Positions 51,086 through 59,548 of a DNA stretch of 64,000 bases are shown here, piece by piece. Below the pieces are notes generated by a model. It was not told the DNA's origin. It saw only the letters and a program-made list of their open reading frames with translations, and did not search any database. Each line of letters opens with the position of its first letter. Within the stretch, counting starts at the first letter, position 1. The stretch is from DATAFF01 sp036257595 (GTDB lineage Bacteria; Pseudomonadota; Alphaproteobacteria; Rhizobiales; Aestuariivirgaceae), in contig DATAFF010000024.1 of the NCBI GenBank assembly GCA_036257595.1, positions 32,217 through 96,216 on the forward strand. The letters are read 5' to 3'. Made by a program: the position numbers and the translations under genes.

Positions 51086-51796
51086 TTACGGTGGGTCGAT
51101 GGCGGTGATCGACGTGAGGTCCTTCTTGGGACGCTCCTCGCCGATCAGCTTGCCATGAACGAGGTAATAGACATTCTCCGCGATGTTGGTCGTGTGATCG
51201 CCGATCCGCTCGAGATTCTTGGCGGCGAACAGGAGATGCGCGCACAGCCCGATGGTGCGCGGGTCTTCCATCATATAGGTCAGCAGCTCGCGGAACACCG
51301 AATTGTAGAGCGCATCGATCTCCTCGTCCGAGCGCCACACCTCGAGCGCCCGCGCCGCATCCTTGCGAGTATAGGCATCGAGCACGTCCTGCAGCTGCTC
51401 CTGGGCGAGCGTGCTCATCCGCTTCAACCCGGTGATGATCTGGCGCGGCAAGCTGTCCGACATCGCATGGGTGCGTTTCGCCAGGTTCTTGGCGAGATCG
51501 CCGATCCGCTCGAGATCCGAGGAGATGCGTATCGCCGACATCACCTCCCGGAGATCGCTCGCCATCGGCTGGCGCTTGGCGATGGTGGTGACCGAGCGTT
51601 CCTCGATCGCGAGCTCGAGCGCATCGATCTTGGCGTCGTCGGCAATGATCAGATCGGCAAGCTGGGTATCGCGGCGCGTCAACGCGTCCATCGCCCGCGC
51701 CAGCTGCTCCTCGGCGAGCCCTCCCATCTGGGCCAGCATCGTCTTCAGCCGACCCAGCTCGTCATCATAGGCTTTGACCGTATGGTCGCTCATCAT
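51086..51796 (-). CDS. phoU: Phosphate signalling protein PhoU
   Basis: 236 residues, two three-helix bundles. Repeated metal-binding E/D-x3-D pattern: SAIRISSDLERIGDLAKNLA and the second LFAAKNLERIGDHTTNIAEN. Links Pst to PhoR and damps the Pho response. ATG ATG at the start (51796/51793). 12 bp after pstB. Confidence 0.96.
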   Translation of the reverse strand: MMSDHTVKAYDDELGRLKTMLAQMGGLAEEQLARAMDALTRRDTQLADLIIADDAKIDALELAIEERSVTTIAKRQPMASDLREVMSAIRISSDLERIGDLAKNLAKRTHAMSDSLPRQIITGLKRMSTLAQEQLQDVLDAYTRKDAARALEVWRSDEEIDALYNSVFRELLTYMMEDPRTIGLCAHLLFAAKNLERIGDHTTNIAENVYYLVHGKLIGEERPKKDLTSITAIDPP

Positions 51797-51808
51797 CTCA
51801 TCCTTAGC

Positions 51809-52642
51809 TCAGCCGAACCGGCCGGTGATATAGTCCTGCGTCCGTTTCTCTTGCGGATTGGTGAATATGGCGTCGGTGTCGCCGACTTCCACCAGATTGC
51901 CGAGGTGGAAAAAGGCGGTGAGCTGCGACACCCGCGCCGCCTGCTGCATCGAATGGGTGACGATGACGATGCAGAAATTCTGCCGGAGATCGTCGATCAG
52001 CTCCTCGATCCTGGCGGTGGCGATCGGGTCGAGCGCCGAGCACGGCTCGTCCATCAGGATGATCTCGGGATTGACCGAGATGGCCCGCGCGATGCAAAGC
52101 CGCTGCTGCTGGCCGCCCGACAGCCCGGTCCCCGGCGCCGCGAGCCGGTCCTTCACCTCCTCGAACAGCCCGGCCCTTTTCAGGCTCGTCACCACGATCT
52201 CGTCGAGATCGTTCTTGGAGGAGGCGAGCCCATGGATGCGCGGGCCGTAGGCGACATTCTCGAAGATCGATTTGGGGAACGGGTTCGGCTTCTGGAACAC
52301 CATGCCGACCCGCGCCCGGAGCTGCACCACATCGAGGTTCTTGTCGTAGATGTCCTGGCCCTCGATCTCGATCTTGCCGCCCACCCGCGCGATCGGGATC
52401 GTGTCGTTCATCCGGTTGATGCAGCGCAGGAAGGTCGACTTGCCGCAGCCCGAGGGGCCGATGAATGCCGAGACCGCCCGGTCGGGAATGTCGATGTCGA
52501 GATCGTGGATCGCCTGCTTGGCCCCGTAATGAACGGTGACATCGCGCGATTGGATCTTGACCGGCCGCTGCTGCAGGATGATGGGCTCCGGCGGCGTGAG
52601 AATGGCATTGCCGAGCCTCGGCGCAGAACTGTCCATGATCAT
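51809..52642 (-). CDS. pstB: Phosphate ABC transporter ATP-binding protein PstB
   Basis: 277 residues. Walker A GPSGCGKSTFLRCINRMND, Q-loop MVFQKPNPFPKSIFENV, signature LSGGQQQRLCIARA, Walker B IILMDEPCSALDP, switch VTHSMQQAARVS. The first 30 residues are an extra N-terminal tail compared with E. coli. Four bases after pstA. Confidence 0.97.
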   Translation of the reverse strand: MIMDSSAPRLGNAILTPPEPIILQQRPVKIQSRDVTVHYGAKQAIHDLDIDIPDRAVSAFIGPSGCGKSTFLRCINRMNDTIPIARVGGKIEIEGQDIYDKNLDVVQLRARVGMVFQKPNPFPKSIFENVAYGPRIHGLASSKNDLDEIVVTSLKRAGLFEEVKDRLAAPGTGLSGGQQQRLCIARAISVNPEIILMDEPCSALDPIATARIEELIDDLRQNFCIVIVTHSMQQAARVSQLTAFFHLGNLVEVGDTDAIFTNPQEKRTQDYITGRFG

Positions 52643-52646
52643 TTCC

Positions 52647-54491
52647 TCACCAGCGGCGCTCGAAGTGCTTGCGCAACATAATGGCTGCCCCGTTCATCAC
52701 GAACAGGAATAGCAAGAGAACGATGATCGCCGCCGAGGTCTTGGCGCGGAACGCCACCTCCGGCAGGTCCGACCACAGGAAGATCTGAACCGGCAGCACG
52801 GTCGCGGCATCCTCGATGCCGTGCGGGATGTCGACGATGAAGGCGACCATGCCGATCAGCAGCAACGGCGCGGTCTCGCCGAGCGCATGCGCCATGCCGA
52901 TGATCGTGCCGGTCATGATCCCTGGCATGGCGAGCGGCAGCACATGGTGGAACACCGCCTGCTGATGTGATGCGCCGACGCCGAGCGCGGCCTCGCGGAT
53001 CGATGGCGGCACCGCCTTGAGCGCCGCCCGTGCCGCGATGATGATGGTGGGGAGCACCAGGAGCGCCAGCACCAGGCCGCCGACCAGCGCCGAGGAGCGC
53101 GGCATCCCGAAGAAATTGAGGAAGATCGCGAGGCCCAACAGACCGAACACGATCGACGGCACCGCCGCGAGATTGTTGATATTGACCTCGATCAGCTCGG
53201 TGAAGCGGTTCTTCGGCGCGAACTCCTCGAGATAGATCGCCGCCGCCACCCCGACCGGCAGGCAGATGCCGAGCGTCACCAGGAGCGTGAGCGCCGAGCC
53301 GACAATGCCGCCGAGCACGCCGGCAAGCTCCGGCTCGCGCGAGTCGCCGGTGGTGAAGAACGACCAGTTGAAGGCGTTGGTGATCATCTCCTTGGCCGCC
53401 AGATCCTCGAGCCAGACCACCTCGCGGTCGCCAAGCCGCCGACTGGATTCGGGCGTCAGGATGTTCTCGGTCGACCAGCTTCCGGCGGCTGCCGGAGCAG
53501 CGGAGCTGAGCGGCGCGATCACCGTGCCCTTGATCCGGTCGCCGGCCACCTCGGTCGCCTTGACGATGCCGCCATTGATGCGCACCAGCAGCGACGGGAG
53601 AGTCGGGTCGAGCGCCTCCGCAGCCGCCGGCTGCGACGCCTTGGTCTTGAGCTGCAGCATTCGCTCCTCGAGCCGAGTTCCGTTGGCGGCGACGCTCTCG
53701 AGATCGCTGGTGGCCTTGGCGAGCGCCTGCTCCAGCGCCGGCGCCGCATCCTTGTCGCCGGCGGCCCGCGCTTGAGCCAGTTGGGCGGTCAGATCCTGAA
53801 CCTGCGCCTGATAGCGCGCCTTCAGCAGATTGTTGGCCTGGGCGTCGCGGCGCACCGATCGGAGCTGGGCCGAGATCTGCCGCTTGACATCGCCAAGCTC
53901 GACCGCGAAATCGGGGCCGCTCGACACGATCTCGACATTGCCTTCCGTGCCGCTCGGCGTCGCCAGCCCCTTGGCGGCCTGAACCTGCACCTCGGTGATG
54001 CCGCCCTTGAAGAACAGGTCGGCATCGTCGGAGAGCAGCAGCGGCAGGGTGACCTGCTTGCCGATGAGATTGGGATCGGCGATGACGGCGTCGCGCAGCT
54101 CGTTCGCCGCCACGCTTGAGAACAGCCCCATCAGCTGGCGCCGCGAGGCGCGGTCATTGGCATAGGGAAACATCACCACCAGCGACTTGCGCAATGCCGC
54201 TGCAAAATCGCCCTTGGCGATCTCGCTGACGTTGCGGTTGCCGTTGGGATCGACGTCGGCTGCCTCGATCGTGACCGGGACTGTCGCCTGCGTGACGAAA
54301 AACGCCGGAATGCCTTTGCTCAGAATGTCGGTCAGCAACACCACCAGGAACAGCGCCGCAAAGCCGATGGCGATCAGCCCATAGGCGCGGAACCGTGCCT
54401 CCTTGCGATAGCGCGCCCGGATGCGAGCCCGCGCCCGGTCGGAGGTGACGTCGAGAACGCGCGACGATGCCGGTGCGGTCATGTCAGTCAT
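52647..54491 (-). CDS. pstA: Phosphate ABC transporter permease PstA, with long periplasmic insertion
   Basis: 614 residues, about twice E. coli PstA (296). First membrane segment about 36-56; the permease core is only the last 240 residues (GSALTLLVTLGICLPVGVAAAIY, EEF loop with NNLAAVPSIVFGLLGLA, GVGASHQQAVFHHVLPLAMPG). Between them lie about 330 periplasmic residues: a DUF3333-like part as in other alphaproteobacteria plus a helical, Gln/Ala-rich coiled-coil-like stretch (about 205-300, LLKARYQAQVQDLTAQLAQA). ATG 54491 overlaps pstC by 8 bp; ATG 54482 is possible. Confidence 0.93.
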   Translation of the reverse strand: MTDMTAPASSRVLDVTSDRARARIRARYRKEARFRAYGLIAIGFAALFLVVLLTDILSKGIPAFFVTQATVPVTIEAADVDPNGNRNVSEIAKGDFAAALRKSLVVMFPYANDRASRRQLMGLFSSVAANELRDAVIADPNLIGKQVTLPLLLSDDADLFFKGGITEVQVQAAKGLATPSGTEGNVEIVSSGPDFAVELGDVKRQISAQLRSVRRDAQANNLLKARYQAQVQDLTAQLAQARAAGDKDAAPALEQALAKATSDLESVAANGTRLEERMLQLKTKASQPAAAEALDPTLPSLLVRINGGIVKATEVAGDRIKGTVIAPLSSAAPAAAGSWSTENILTPESSRRLGDREVVWLEDLAAKEMITNAFNWSFFTTGDSREPELAGVLGGIVGSALTLLVTLGICLPVGVAAAIYLEEFAPKNRFTELIEVNINNLAAVPSIVFGLLGLAIFLNFFGMPRSSALVGGLVLALLVLPTIIIAARAALKAVPPSIREAALGVGASHQQAVFHHVLPLAMPGIMTGTIIGMAHALGETAPLLLIGMVAFIVDIPHGIEDAATVLPVQIFLWSDLPEVAFRAKTSAAIIVLLLFLFVMNGAAIMLRKHFERRW

Positions 54492-55869
54492 ATTGCTCTC
54501 GATAGCGCTTGACGATCTGGAGGGCGATCACATTGAGGGTGAGCGTGAAGAAGAACAGCACGAAGCCGAGTGCAAAGGCCGACAGCGTCTTGGCGCTGTC
54601 GAACTCCTGGTCGCCGACCAGCAGCGTCTTGATCTGCACCGTCACCGTGGTGACCGCCTCGAGCGGATTGAACGTGAGATTGGCGGCAAGTCCCGCCGCC
54701 ATCACCACGATCATGGTCTCGCCGACGGCGCGCGAGATGGCGAGCATGAATGCAGAGACGATGCCGGGCAGCGCTGCCGGCAGCACGACCCGCTTGATGG
54801 TTTCCGACTTGGTGGCGCCCATTGCATAGGAGCCGTCGCGCAGCGATTGCGGCACCGCATTGATGACGTCGTCCGACAGCGACGAGACGAAGGGGATGAT
54901 CATCACCCCCATCACCAACCCGGCGGCCAGCGCCGATTCGGAAGCGACGTCGAGACCCATCGACAGGCCGAGCGAGCGCAAGGTCGGCGCGACGGCGAGC
55001 GCGGCGAAGAAGCCGAACACCACGGTCGGGATGCCGGCCAGGATCTCGAGCACCGGCTTGACCCAGGCGCGGAACCTTGGCGTCGCATACTCCGCCATAT
55101 AGATGGCCGCAAACAACCCGACCGGACCCGCCACCACCATGGCGATCAGCATTATCAGCATGGTGCCGGCGAACAGCGGCACCGCTCCGAAGGCCCCGGA
55201 GGAACCGACCTGATCGGCCCTGAGCGCGGTCTGCGGGCTCCACTGCAGCCCGAACAGGAACTCGCTCGGCGACACCTTGGTGAAGAACCGTATGGTCTCG
55301 AACAGCACCGACATCACGATGCCGATCGTCGTCATCACCGCCACGAAGGAGCAGGCGATGAGCAATCCTTTCACCGCCGTTTCGACGGTGTTGCGGGCGC
55401 GAAACTCCGGGCTGATGCGTTGCAGTCCGTAGTGGAAGCCGAGGGCCCCGAGCACGAGACCCACCGTCACCAGTCCCATGAACGACCAGCTGCGCATGGT
55501 TCCGGCGCTTCGTCCGGCCTGAACCACCGACTCGGGGTAGGCTGCAAGCTGCTGGTCGGTTATGCCGCCGGCGGCGATCCGATCGATGTCGCGCAGCCGC
55601 GCCTCGCGGCTCAGCGGGTCCTTCGGTTGAACATCGCTGGCCAGCTGGGCAATGGCACGATTGTCGATCACCATGCGTGCCGTCGGCACCCAGACGATGA
55701 AGGCGAGCAGCATCGGCAGGCCGACGCACAGCGCCACGAATGCACCGTGATAGGAGGGCAGCGAGTGGAGCGAGGAGCCGTTGACCTTCAACGCCTTGGC
55801 GCGGTTTCTCCCGACCATGAAGGCGACGGCGACGGCAACAATGAGAAGGCCAAAGTACAAAAGCGTCAT
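54484..55869 (-). CDS. pstC: Phosphate ABC transporter permease PstC
   Basis: 461 residues, with an N-terminal extension of about 170 holding three membrane segments before the permease core; such long PstC forms are usual in alphaproteobacteria. Core: FAAIYMAEYATPRFRAWVKP, EILAGIPTVVFGFFAALAV, SYAMGATKSETIKRVVLPAALPG (EAA loop), AISRAVGETMIVVMAAG. ATG 55869 follows the pstS-pstC hairpin. Confidence 0.95.
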   Translation of the reverse strand: MTLLYFGLLIVAVAVAFMVGRNRAKALKVNGSSLHSLPSYHGAFVALCVGLPMLLAFIVWVPTARMVIDNRAIAQLASDVQPKDPLSREARLRDIDRIAAGGITDQQLAAYPESVVQAGRSAGTMRSWSFMGLVTVGLVLGALGFHYGLQRISPEFRARNTVETAVKGLLIACSFVAVMTTIGIVMSVLFETIRFFTKVSPSEFLFGLQWSPQTALRADQVGSSGAFGAVPLFAGTMLIMLIAMVVAGPVGLFAAIYMAEYATPRFRAWVKPVLEILAGIPTVVFGFFAALAVAPTLRSLGLSMGLDVASESALAAGLVMGVMIIPFVSSLSDDVINAVPQSLRDGSYAMGATKSETIKRVVLPAALPGIVSAFMLAISRAVGETMIVVMAAGLAANLTFNPLEAVTTVTVQIKTLLVGDQEFDSAKTLSAFALGFVLFFFTLTLNVIALQIVKRYREQYD

Positions 55870-55905
55870 CGGCCATCCCTCCCGTCGGCCGCCGCACCGC
55901 AAGTC

Positions 55906-55936
55906 AAAAGATGGCAGCTCCCGCAGGAGCTGCCAT
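55906..55936 (-). terminator. Intercistronic hairpin between pstS and pstC
   Basis: Perfect 11-bp stem ATGGCAGCTCC / GGAGCTGCCAT (55911-55921 and 55926-55936), loop of four, followed on the minus strand by CTTTTG. Eleven bases after the pstS stop. Likely a partial terminator or 3' stabiliser giving more binding protein than permease. Confidence 0.8.
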
Positions 55937-55947
55937 TGCCAGTCTCG

Positions 55948-56994
55948 TCAAAGCCCAGTGGCATCGAGCTTCGACAGCTCGGCCGCGGTCTTCCGGCTCG
56001 CCTCGAGATCATCCTTTGGCAGCGCGATCAGGCCCTTGGCCACCAGATAGCCATCCTCGCCCAAGGCCTTCTCCGACACATATTCGGCGACGAAGTCCTT
56101 GAGACCCGGGACGATGTCGACATGCTGCGCCTTGATATAGATGAAGAGCGGGCGCGCCACCTTGTACTCGCCGGACGCGATCGTCTCATAGGTCGGCGTC
56201 ACGCCGTCGATCGGCACCGCCTTGATGGAGTTGAGATTCTCCTCGACGAAGGAATAGCCGAAAATGCCCAGCGCATCCGGGTTGGCGCTAAGCTTCTGAA
56301 CGATGAGATTGTCGTTCTCGCCGGCCTCGACATAGGCCCCATCTTCGCGGACCGACTTCCAGGCCTTCTCGAAGGCTTTGGCGTCGGATTTCTTCAGGGC
56401 CTTCAGCGCATCGATGCCCTCGGCGCCTTTCTCCATCACCAGCTCGACGAAACTGTCGCGGGTGCCGGAGGTGGGCGGCGGTCCCAGCACCTCGATCTTC
56501 TTGTTGGGGAGCGACGGGTCGACATCCGACCAGGTCTTGTTCGGATTGGCGACGAGCTTGCCGCTGCCATCCGGGATCTCCTTGGCGAGCGCCAGGAAGA
56601 TCTGCTTCTTGGTAAGCCCGAAATCGGGAGCGCCCTTGGCATGGGCGATGCTGAGGCCGTCGAAGCCGATCTTGATCTCGACGATGTCGGTCACGCCATG
56701 CTTGGAGCAATCCTCATATTCCGACTTCTTGATGCGCCGCGATGCGTTGGCGACATCGGGATGGTCGGCCCCGACCCCGGCGCAGAACAGCTTGAGACCG
56801 CCGCCGGTCCCGGTCGATTCGACCACCGGCGTCTTGCCGCCGGCGCGGCCATATTGCTCGGCAACGGCTGTCGTGAAGGGGTAGACCGTCGATGATCCCA
56901 CCACGCGGATCTGATCGCGTGCGAATGCGCCCTCGCTGCCGAATGCCGACAGCGACGCCATCGCGACGAGAAGTGCGAGCGTCGTCTTTCTCAC
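55948..56994 (-). CDS. pstS: Phosphate ABC transporter substrate-binding protein PstS
   Basis: 348 residues. Signal peptide (about 1-25, LALLVAMASLSAFGSEGAFA). Mature part: IRVVGSSTVYPFTTAVAEQY with phosphate contacts, VVESTGTGGGLKLFCAG, NASRRIKKSE, GPPPTSGTRDSFVEL (phosphate loop SGTRD), DALGIFGYSFVEEN. GTG 56994 is the start: CAGGGAG lies nine bases upstream. Preceded by a Pho box; first gene of pstSCAB-phoUB. Confidence 0.95.
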   Translation of the reverse strand: MRKTTLALLVAMASLSAFGSEGAFARDQIRVVGSSTVYPFTTAVAEQYGRAGGKTPVVESTGTGGGLKLFCAGVGADHPDVANASRRIKKSEYEDCSKHGVTDIVEIKIGFDGLSIAHAKGAPDFGLTKKQIFLALAKEIPDGSGKLVANPNKTWSDVDPSLPNKKIEVLGPPPTSGTRDSFVELVMEKGAEGIDALKALKKSDAKAFEKAWKSVREDGAYVEAGENDNLIVQKLSANPDALGIFGYSFVEENLNSIKAVPIDGVTPTYETIASGEYKVARPLFIYIKAQHVDIVPGLKDFVAEYVSEKALGEDGYLVAKGLIALPKDDLEASRKTAAELSKLDATGL

Positions 56995-57085
56995 TGGAAA
57001 TTCTCCCTGTTTCTCTTGGGATTGTGCCTCTTGCAAAAGCGGCGACAGACTTAGCCGCTGCCCAAGACAAAAGAATTCCCGTTGC

Positions 57086-57103
57086 ATGACAGTATAATGA
57101 CAT
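57086..57103 (-). promoter_or_regulatory. Pho box upstream of pstS
   Basis: On the minus strand ATGTCAT-TATA-CTGTCAT: two 7-base repeats four apart, 13 of 14 repeat positions equal to the PhoB consensus CTGTCAT-N4-CTGTCAT. Ends about 91 bp before the pstS GTG, in an AT-rich patch (57086-57145). A further TGTCA/GTCAT motif lies at 57135-57141. Confidence 0.9.
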
Positions 57104-57243
57104 TATAAGTATTTGAAATAACAATATTAAATCTGACATGACGATTCCTTGACGACGCCATTTCGGAAGTCTCGCGAAAACGGAACAATTGTCGCCGCGG
57201 CAAATTACGAGGCTTGTAGCTCTCGCCGCGAGATGGAGGGCGC

Positions 57244-57609
57244 ATGAAACACATCCTTAGCGCGATGGCAGTGCTGGCGCTCGCGCCGACCCCGGCGCCC
57301 GCCGCCCAATGGACAATCGCCACGGTGGAGGCCGATCGGCCCTTCGGAAAGCTGGACACGAGCCGCGCGGGGCGTGATTTTAAGGGCTTCTGGCGTGGCC
57401 TGAGCAGGGAGGAGAGGACGGAGATCCGTGGGCGCTGCAGCGTCATCGGAAATTCTGCCCGCTACCAGAATGATGCGCGTGCGCTGTGCAGCGAGCTGCG
57501 GGCCGAGGACACTTTCGATGGCGGCGGTGGCTCCGGTTCGGACGGCAATGGTGGCAATGGCGGCGGCAATGGCGGCGGTGGCGCCGGCACCGCCGGCGGC
57601 AGGGACTGA
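57244..57609 (+). CDS. Small secreted protein with Gly-rich tail
   Basis: 121 residues. Signal peptide (about 1-20, SAMAVLALAPTPAPA), a 65-residue body with two cysteines (RGRCSVIGNSARYQNDARALC) that may form a disulphide, and a tail of Gly/Asn/Ser repeats (GGNGGGNGGGG). Family not recognised. ATG 57244 has GATGGAGGGCGC. Divergent from pstS (249 bp) and overlapping the start of the metallophosphoesterase, so both may respond to the same region. Confidence 0.65.
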   Translation: MKHILSAMAVLALAPTPAPAAQWTIATVEADRPFGKLDTSRAGRDFKGFWRGLSREERTEIRGRCSVIGNSARYQNDARALCSELRAEDTFDGGGGSGSDGNGGNGGGNGGGGAGTAGGRD

Positions 57610-59011
57610 ACGCAAGCGGGTCGCGGCCTGGTTCATCGTCTTTCTTTCGCTCATGCTCGCAGCGGCTGTCGCGCCCGAGAAGAGCATGGCAGCAGGCGAG
57701 AGAGGCACCTTCCTGCATGTGTCCGACATTCACTTCGACCCGTTTGCCACGCCGGGGATCGCAGATGCGCTTCTCCCCCTGAATGTCGACCGGTGGCGCG
57801 ACCGGCTTTCGCGCGCGCCCGATCAGATGATGGCGGGCTTCGGCAAGGACACCAATTTCCCACTTCTGGACTCGGCGTTGGCGGCCTTGCGCGCTGCCGC
57901 TCCCGAAGCCGATTTCACCATCTTCACCGGCGACCTCCTGGCCCATGAGTTCGAGGCCAAGGCGGCGAAGGCATTCGGTGTCGACGAGCGCTCGACGCTC
58001 GTTCAGGCCTTCGCCGTCGCGACCACCAACTTCGTCGCGAGGATGCTCGGCCGCGTCATCCCCAGCCGCCCGGTGATCATCGCCCTCGGCAACGACGATG
58101 CGGCTTGCGGCGACTACCGCATCGACCCGGGCGGGCCCTATCTGGCGGCCACCCGCGGGACCGTGCGCGAGCTTCTGGGCAATCTCGAGATCGACGCCGA
58201 CTTCGATCGCACCTGGCTGGCCGGCGGCTATTACGGGGTGCGCCATCCCGCCCGTCCCGACATCACCATCCTCGTCATCAATGACGTTCTATGGTCGAGC
58301 GAATATCGCGATGCCTGCGGCGCCGATGGGCTCGCCGCCGGCAAGGCCATGCTGGAGTGGCTCCGCATGCGCCTCGAGCATCACCGGAAGACCGGCGGCA
58401 AGGTCTGGCTCGTCCATCACATCCCGATCGGCTTTGATGCCTATGCCACCAGCCGAGTCACCGGCGAGCGCTGCCCGGCCCGGCCGGTGCCCTTCCTGCG
58501 CCAGCCCTTTGCCGGCGATTTCATCGAGCTGATCCGCGACCACAGCGCCGTCATCGACGCCGGTTTCGCCGGCCACATCCATCATGACGATTTCCGCCTG
58601 GTGATGTCGCGCCGTGGCCAGGCCGTCGCAGCCGAGAAGATTGCGCCCGGCATCAGCCCGATCTTCGGACAGAATCCCGGCTTTCACCTCTTCACCTATG
58701 ATCGCTTGACCGGCCGTCCGACCGATTACAGCACCCATTATCTCGCCAACCTGGCGGCCGGCATCGCCGCCCACGACGGGCGCTGGGAGAAGGAGTACAG
58801 CTTCACCCGCCGCTACGGTCAGCGTCGCTATTCGCCGGCGGCGGTCGCCAATCTGTGGCGCCGCCTGCAGCGCAACGGCCCGACCGAACGAACCTTCCGG
58901 ACCCTTTACAATGTCGGCCGCGGGCAACTGGCGATGAAAATGTTCCCGGCCTATGCCTGCGCCATAGGCCATCTCGACCGGAAGTCGTTCGACGCCTGCT
59001 TTTGCCGGTGA
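57569..59011 (+). CDS. Secreted acid-sphingomyelinase-like metallophosphoesterase
   Basis: About 480 residues. N-terminal hydrophobic signal (VAAWFIVFLSLMLAAAVAP), then the two-metal site: D/H in FLHVSDIHFDPF, D in IFTGDLLAHEF, N in IIALGNDDAACGDY, H in WLVHHIPIGFD, HxH in FAGHIHHDDF. The cysteines and layout resemble the sphingomyelinase/SMPDL3 branch. Releases phosphate from an unknown organic ester outside the membrane. Start uncertain: three ATGs (57548, 57557, 57569) overlap the upstream gene; 57569 is nearest the signal. Next to pst, it fits phosphate scavenging. Confidence 0.85.
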   Translation: MAAVAPAPPAAGTERKRVAAWFIVFLSLMLAAAVAPEKSMAAGERGTFLHVSDIHFDPFATPGIADALLPLNVDRWRDRLSRAPDQMMAGFGKDTNFPLLDSALAALRAAAPEADFTIFTGDLLAHEFEAKAAKAFGVDERSTLVQAFAVATTNFVARMLGRVIPSRPVIIALGNDDAACGDYRIDPGGPYLAATRGTVRELLGNLEIDADFDRTWLAGGYYGVRHPARPDITILVINDVLWSSEYRDACGADGLAAGKAMLEWLRMRLEHHRKTGGKVWLVHHIPIGFDAYATSRVTGERCPARPVPFLRQPFAGDFIELIRDHSAVIDAGFAGHIHHDDFRLVMSRRGQAVAAEKIAPGISPIFGQNPGFHLFTYDRLTGRPTDYSTHYLANLAAGIAAHDGRWEKEYSFTRRYGQRRYSPAAVANLWRRLQRNGPTERTFRTLYNVGRGQLAMKMFPAYACAIGHLDRKSFDACFCR

Positions 59012-59020
59012 AGAGAGGAG

Positions 59021-59080
59021 AGGCAGTCGTCGTTAGGCAGTAGGTCGTGGGCAGTGCACGTCCCGACTGCCTACTGCCTT
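59021..59080. repeat. Heptamer hairpin element 7
   Basis: Left arm 59021-59063 (AGGCAGTCGTCGTTAGGCAGTAGG ... GGGCAGTG, imperfect), right arm 59064-59080 (CGACTGCCTACTGCCTT). Inner hairpin GGGCAGTGCACGTCCCGACTGCC. Convergent gap of metallophosphoesterase and the small gene at 59086. Confidence 0.85.
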
Positions 59081-59085
59081 TCGAT

Positions 59086-59316
59086 TCAGAAGCCGGCCAG
59101 CGCCCGCTGCTTCAGCACATGCAGATCGGACTCGCCGCCCTCGGCAGCCCTCAGGATCCGCGATGCCAGCGTGCGGCGCAGCGAGGATTCGGCGGTGCTG
59201 TCCATGCCGGCAGGGAAGCGTGCCTCGAACTCCGCCCATGCTTCGTGAAAAACACCTCGCAGGACATCGAGGGTCTCGGGGCCGAGGCCAAATCCCTGCT
59301 GCCGCATTTCTGCCAT
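59086..59316 (-). CDS. Small conserved hypothetical protein
   Basis: 76 residues, helical and acidic: MRQQGFGLGPETLDVLRGVF, HEAWAEFEARF, RTLASRILRAAEGGE, LHVLKQRAL. The pattern fits a widespread alphaproteobacterial group of short proteins of unknown role. ATG 59316 has GGGAGG seven bases upstream; longer frames to 59361 lack a site. Monocistronic. Confidence 0.7.
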   Translation of the reverse strand: MAEMRQQGFGLGPETLDVLRGVFHEAWAEFEARFPAGMDSTAESSLRRTLASRILRAAEGGESDLHVLKQRALAGF

Positions 59317-59548
59317 GAAATCCTCCCTGACAGAGCCGTTTTTCGCTCTTGCCGGCAACATACCACACTTGCCCTAGGGTCGGGGGCTGCTCACGAAAAA
59401 GTCAATTGCCAAGCCGTCAGGCAGGCCGTCAGTGACGCGATTGAGCGCCAACTTACAACTCCCTTCATGCGGGAGCATCCGCTCACATGGACTTGTCCGA
59501 GACGCGCCTTTACAGTCCGCGCAACCGGTCAGCGAACTTGCAAAATTC

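Noticed and set aside
54421..56895. 824-codon plus-strand frame antisense to pstA/pstC/pstS
   Set aside because: Same reason: real genes lie on the minus strand with overlapping starts and stops; the frame has His/Arg/Asp-rich shadow composition.
59432..59548. Upstream ATG extension of the cyclase gene
   Set aside because: The added 39 residues have no cyclase-family similarity; the domain begins right after ATG 59549.
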